This document shows, in pieces, positions 59,421 through 64,000 of a stretch of 64,000 nucleotides of DNA. A model generated the notes under the pieces. That model saw nothing but the letters and a program-made list of their open reading frames with translations, ran no database searches and had not been told where the DNA came from. Every line of letters begins with the position of its first letter. Within the stretch, counting starts at the first letter, position 1. Origin of the DNA: Przewalskia tangutica (Eukaryota > Streptophyta > Magnoliopsida > Solanales > Solanaceae); NCBI GenBank assembly GCA_029844215.1, contig CM056725.1, forward strand, positions 35,742,485 to 35,806,484, given 5' to 3'. The position numbers were made by a program, and so were the translations under genes.

Positions 59421-60691
59421 CTCAGTCTGCCGGTGGACAAGGCATAAATGCGATTCGAGGACCGCTAGAAGCTGAGACCGCGCCCACGACCTCTGCGCGA
59501 CCTGCGGCCCATGAGTACCACGCCTCGGCGATAAGCGTAGGAGATGATGAGCCGCGAGACCACATGGTGAGCCTACCACCAGCGCTGCCCCCGGTCGGAC
59601 AGGCCCTCGCAAATGACCCTGCTGGCCACAAGTATAGCAAGCACCCGGAGTAGTACTACAGCTCCCTGAATGAAATCTACCACAACGGACACACTGAGCA
59701 GACCTCGATTGGTTAGCACCGCTTACTGCAAATCCGAAGTCTGGGGCCACGACACGCCCCGAATACTCTGGGTCTTGTGATGATGTGGGAGTGCTCGAGT
59801 GGTGGGGTGCAAATCTAGGCTAACTGCTGGCCGTCCACCGAGAACTACCAAAGAACCGGCCGTCTTGGCGCCTTACGATCTTGATATCCGTCGACCCGTC
59901 GGTCTCTACGCTCCTCGCATCCAAGTGCATGAGCTGCATCGGGTAATGTCCATGCACGGTGAAGAGCCACGCGCACAAGACTTCGGCCATATAATCATCT
60001 AGCCGGTGGCGTGGCGATGCACCACATCCTCCATATCCGCTACTAATGCGAGGGACATATCGAGCCAAAGAATCGAACTTCGACATTGTACTCCCTGGCG
60101 TGCGTCCTCTGTCTCGATTAACAAAAATATGTCGGCGTGCCCTCTCATCTGTGGAGGTAAAGTGCGTGAGAAAAGCCTCCAAAACTTCGTCCCATCTTCT
60201 TTGGGCGCATGCTCTCCGGAAAGCTCCCGTGAATCAAGCCAATCATTGCGGTATCACGCGGCCGATGCGAATCAAGATCACGGACTCGGTCTCGGCGCCC
60301 GATCACTCTCATAATCCTCTGTAGGCGGCGGATGAACTCCTGCGGATCATCCTCGGCCTCGACCGTAAAACTCGCGGGCTCTGACTCGGGAAGTCCGTAG
60401 CCTCAAACTATACGCCTCGGGTGAACCACGGGTACTCTTGGGTGGGCTGAACTGCTGCATCGGCTGTCCTCGTGTCGGCCACGATCTGGCCAATAGTGGG
60501 CCATCTCCTTGTACCTAACTCCTCCGCCCGGTGTGGGACGGAGGTGCGGTGCTTGTGGTCTCTTGGGGCGGCGGCGTCATGGAACTCGCCGTCTCGGGTA
60601 TAGATCGGGCACGAGCCCTCGTAACTCTCGGTGTCCTACTAGCGGCTCCTCGGTGCCTTGCCATCTGGGCGGGTTGCCTACGTGGAGGCAT
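59421..60691 (-). pseudogene. Element B: gag
   Basis: The start is likely the ATG at 60691 (family MPPR start, followed by codons for KATRPDGK-like residues). The knuckle region 59693-59612 reads CVRCGRFHSGSC and CYTCGQQGH, then loses frame before the final Cys. Capsid core sequence (…MEAFLTHF…) is at 60182. Gag is broken in at least four places. Confidence 0.8.
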
Positions 60692-60877
60692 AAGCATACA
60701 AAAAGGAATACGTTATAGGGGTCCAACTTATAACACGGCTTCTAAGGCACGATCTCGAGTGAGAAGAATGAAACCAATCCTAAATATCCTATAGTCTCAC
60801 GATTATTGGTGTGGTGCACAACACACGATAATCGAACTCTACTAGATCTGATGCGTAGACACTTTCAGAGATTAATC

Positions 60878-60889
60878 GCTCGATACCAC
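60878..60889 (-). other. Element B primer-binding site
   Basis: The reverse complement reads TGGTATCGAGCG, three bases from the LTR. Same CAG-type damage as in A and F. Confidence 0.75.
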
Positions 60890-60892
60890 TTT

Positions 60893-63330
60893 TGTCACGA
60901 CCCGTTCGGGGCACATGGTAGTGCCTTACCCGCACCCAAGTAGTCATTCATCGAGTAATCGTGGAATATAAAAACAAGACATGAAACGATTGTAAAATGA
61001 GACACGATTTTATGTGAGAAAATGTCGCCTTTCGGCATATATATATAAACATAGTTTTGCGATTACATCCCAGTATAATAGGACTACTGCACCTCTGAAG
61101 ATAAACAACTATGGCGGGACGGGGCCGCCATACACCTGAATGTACAAAACTATATACAATAACGGGAGATCATACCCAAAAGTCGAGCCTCGGAGAAGAT
61201 GGAGCTCACGACACCAAAGCAAAAGATCCTAAGGATGTGGATCTAGCACACTTGCCCTTACTGCGGCATGAGCGGCCCCGAAGGAGGTCGATAACAGTAC
61301 CAAGTATGTGAAATCGTAAAGTACTTAAATGAAATCAAAGTATTTAAAACCATTTGCAAATACAATCGGTTCAATTGCACATAGTGCCATATCACAAACA
61401 AGAACAATAATAGGTAAGCCGCGAGTCTTTTCTAGGCGCGAATGATCGGGCAAGGCCAATCGCCCGTAGTATCATTATGCGTGCCTAATCACTCGACTTC
61501 CACGATCGCGCATAGGTCACATGCATCCGCGTGAGGTATTCTCGCGTCGGGGTAGCTAACCCGGTACCTCACGGACTCCGCGATCCGCATAGTCTCAATA
61601 GACGCGTAGTCACACGGACCGCGCATAGGGCATCCCCGCGTCGGGCTAAAATGCCGGAATGATCAATCACGGAACTCCGCGATTCCGCATAGTCACACAG
61701 ACCGCATAGGCCGTATAGACCCACATCAAGGGTGGCAAGCCCTCGGTATAACAAGTCAAGGGGGTAGGTGATATAATAACAGTACAACTGACTTACCGTT
61801 TAGCAACGTAAGCACAACAAGAATGACCCCCTTTCACCACATCACAAGACACTAACACACGTAGCATCATAATATGTCTACTTTTCAAACAATCTTACTA
61901 CACCTTACAAAAATCAATACAAGGTTTTTATAAACAAATAAGTAAACAATTCCTTTTATCTTTCTTAAGTTGTTATGCCTAACTTCCGATAAAGCTAGTA
62001 TAACTCTTAAGCTTTTTGTTTAAAAACCAAATATTTCTCTTCTGTTAACAAAAATGATTCAGTATTCTTTTGAAATGCCTCAAGATCCTTATTATTCAGG
62101 CTTAAGTCACAAGACATTGTCGTAAGTATTATTCAGGCTTAAGTCAAAAGACATTGTCGTAGTTATTATTCAGTTAACACACGTACGTCTACCGTACTAT
62201 ATATATATTTAAAATATCATGCTCAAGAGTATAGGAAGAATCACATACCTTCTCGGCGAAATCCACCTGCCAAGTCGAATATGTCGCGCAGAGAATCATC
62301 CTATAATAGTCAAATACGTCTATCAACGTCTAGACTATTCTATAAACAGTTCTAAGTAGAGGGTTCCCTATTCTACGGAAAATTGGGCAGCACTTCCCTA
62401 CCCGTCGAGCTACTCAAGTCTACTGTGAAAACCGTCCTATGTAAGTAAAATTCAATTATTCTTCTTTTATACCCTTCTACTGTGATAACAGTTCAATTCT
62501 ATTCATTAATATTCTTTCATATCTTATACTCAAGTCTTAACTATTCTTATATGTAATATCCAATTACAATAGAAGGACAAGAGTATTTACCTCAATAAGC
62601 CCAATATTATCCAAGTTAAATGTCGCTCCTGAGCAAGGTTTAGCTCCTAATTTGTACGCTCCGATAGCTCCAAGAACCCTTAGAAGTTTCTAACAACTTC
62701 TTCTTAAATACTATAAGGGATTTGGGCTAGGGTATTTTGGTATAGTAACTATTTTAAAAGGAAACTTCTACAAGGGGGGGGGGGTATTCGGCCAAGGGCC
62801 TTCTCAAGGGGGAGGGGGAGGGCTCTTGGACGAGAATACTACAAAGAGAGGGGGAGGATTTTCAAGACTTGGAGGATTGATTTATGGATGAAGAAAACCT
62901 TCAAGTTAGGGGAGTATTTATAGGCCAACCAATGGCCAACCAATGGCCAAGATGAAGCCAAGTGCTATGCAAGTGTAGGGTGGAGATTTAGGCAAGTGTC
63001 ATTATCCATCTACTACACAAATATCCTACCAACTCCTTGACTAAGGGAAAGGCACAAAAAATGTGCCAATCAATGCCCAAGTTGTCGTCCAATGAGGGTG
63101 ACAAGTGTCACCCTCCCGTTGGTCCAAAATATTTCATCTCTCGGAAAAATCCGCAAAAAATATAAATGACATAGCCGGAATTTTCTCTTCGCAAGTTTTG
63201 TAAAACGTTTCGTCGGAAAACCATTCGTTTAGTGAGTTGTGCACAAACATTTCGTCCAAAGTGCCTAACTAAGGCTAAACTTTTGTACGTACGTCCTCAC
63301 GTACATACTCTGGAAATACGGGGTATAATA
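60893..63330 (-). repeat. Element B 5' LTR (2438 bp)
   Basis: It starts TGTCACGACCCGTTCGGGG and ends GGGGTATAATA. The expected final CA is TA here, a plausible deamination. The TATA box is at 62915-62923 and the palindrome at 63094-63115. Partner of 39756-42197. Confidence 0.9.
62915..62923 (-). promoter_or_regulatory. Element B 5' LTR TATA box
   Basis: Minus strand CTATAAATA; would have driven B's transcript. Confidence 0.62.
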
Positions 63331-64000
63331 TTATCCAAGTTAAATGTCGATTCTGAGCAAGGTTTAGCTCCTAATTTGCACACTCCGATAGCTCCAAGAA
63401 GCCCTTAGAAGTTCTACACAACTTCTACTTAAATACTATAAGGGATTTGGGCTAGGGTATTTAGGAATAGTAACTATACTTGGAAGACAACTTTCTACCA
63501 AGGGGGGGGGGGGTTTCGGCTAGAGCTACTAGGCTAGAGGGGGAAGATATTTCGGCCATGGGCCTTCACAAGGGGGAGGGGGAGTGTTGGACGAAACACT
63601 ACAAGAGAGGGGGAAGGATTTTCAAGACTTGGAGAAATGATTTGTGGATGAAGAAAACCTTCAAGTTAGGGGGGTATTTATAGGCCAACCAATAGCCAAG
63701 ATGATGGCAAGTGGAGGGTGGGGATTCACCCAAGTGTCCTTATCCATCTACTACACAAAAATATCCTACCTAACCTTGACTAATGCAAGGCCACAAAAAT
63801 CGTCCAACTTGCCCAAGTTGCCGTCCATATGAGGGTGACAAGTGTCACCCTCCCGTTGGTCCAAAATGTTTCATCTCTCGGAAAAATCCGCAAAAAATAA
63901 TAAATGACATAGCCGTAATTTTCCCTACGCAAGTTTTGTAAAACGTTTCGTCGGAAAACGATTCTTTTAGTGGGTTGTGCACAAGTTTTTCGTCCAATGC
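63331..64000 (-). mobile_element. LTR D, third piece, cut by window end
   Basis: It opens with the TTATC duplication, then ccaagttaaatgtcg, the exact continuation of the second piece. TATA box 63675-63683 and U3 palindrome 63831-63852 (minus orientation). The three pieces add up to about 2.35 kb, so less than ~100 bases of D remain past the window. Confidence 0.87.
63675..63683 (-). promoter_or_regulatory. LTR D TATA box
   Basis: Minus strand CTATAAATA, in the same context as B's LTRs. Confidence 0.6.

Larger units (their letters stand above)
39756..63330 (-). mobile_element. Element B: full-length Ty3/gypsy chromovirus hosting A and C
   Basis: 3' LTR 39756-42197, polypurine tract 42198-42210, pol in reverse order, gag start at 60691, primer site 60878-60889, 5' LTR 60893-63330. 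A interrupts RNase H and C interrupts RT. Removing both leaves about 9.8 kb, as in E and A. TTATC on both sides proves that the two ends belong to one insertion event into LTR D. Confidence 0.92.

Overview
The window is plant nuclear DNA made almost entirely of long terminal repeat (LTR) retrotransposons. All recognisable coding sequence belongs to Ty3/gypsy elements: a gag with a CCHC zinc knuckle, then aspartic protease, reverse transcriptase (RT), RNase H, integrase with a GPY/F module and a C-terminal chromodomain, in that order. Long LTRs (2.4-4 kb), a primer-binding site TGGTATCAGAGC (initiator-Met tRNA type) and the chromodomain point to chromoviruses, most like the Tekay/Del clade. I see no host gene, tRNA, rRNA or CRISPR array. 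A eudicot is likely (perhaps Solanaceae, weakly supported); this is probably pericentromeric or other heterochromatin.

Layout. Positions 1-3570 are a plus-oriented LTR (J), cut by the window start, lodged in the chromodomain of a minus-strand element F (3571-8930). The 5' LTR of F is interrupted by minus-strand element G (3' LTR 8931-12299, gag-only interior, 5' LTR from 14578). The 5' LTR of G is interrupted at 16319 by LTR I, and I at 19292 by LTR D, which runs in three pieces to the window end. D was hit twice. Element E (plus, 19968-38742) carries element H (plus, 23582-32507) inside its gag. Element B (minus, 39756-63330) carries the full-length element A (plus, 43977-53733) in its RNase H and the solo LTR C (54684-58661) in its RT. 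Flanking target-site duplications support B (TTATC), A (ATATC), C (TTAAT) and, less cleanly, E and H. The order of insertion is F, G, I, D, then E/B, then H/A/C.

Two kinds of element share the same ends and primer site. A, B and E are autonomous-type elements of about 9.8 kb with roughly 2.4-kb LTRs and a gag-pol interior of about 4.9 kb. G and H have roughly 3.4-kb LTRs and a 2.0-2.3 kb interior that holds gag but no pol. This is the organisation called TR-GAG, and such elements would need enzymes from a partner such as A.

Nearly every reading frame is broken. Comparing copies, many differences are small indels or scrambles at CAG/CTG/CCTGG motifs and in homopolymers rather than the C-to-T changes expected of ageing elements. 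This looks like systematic base-calling error at CHG-methylated cytosines, so many of the frameshifts described here may not exist in the genome.
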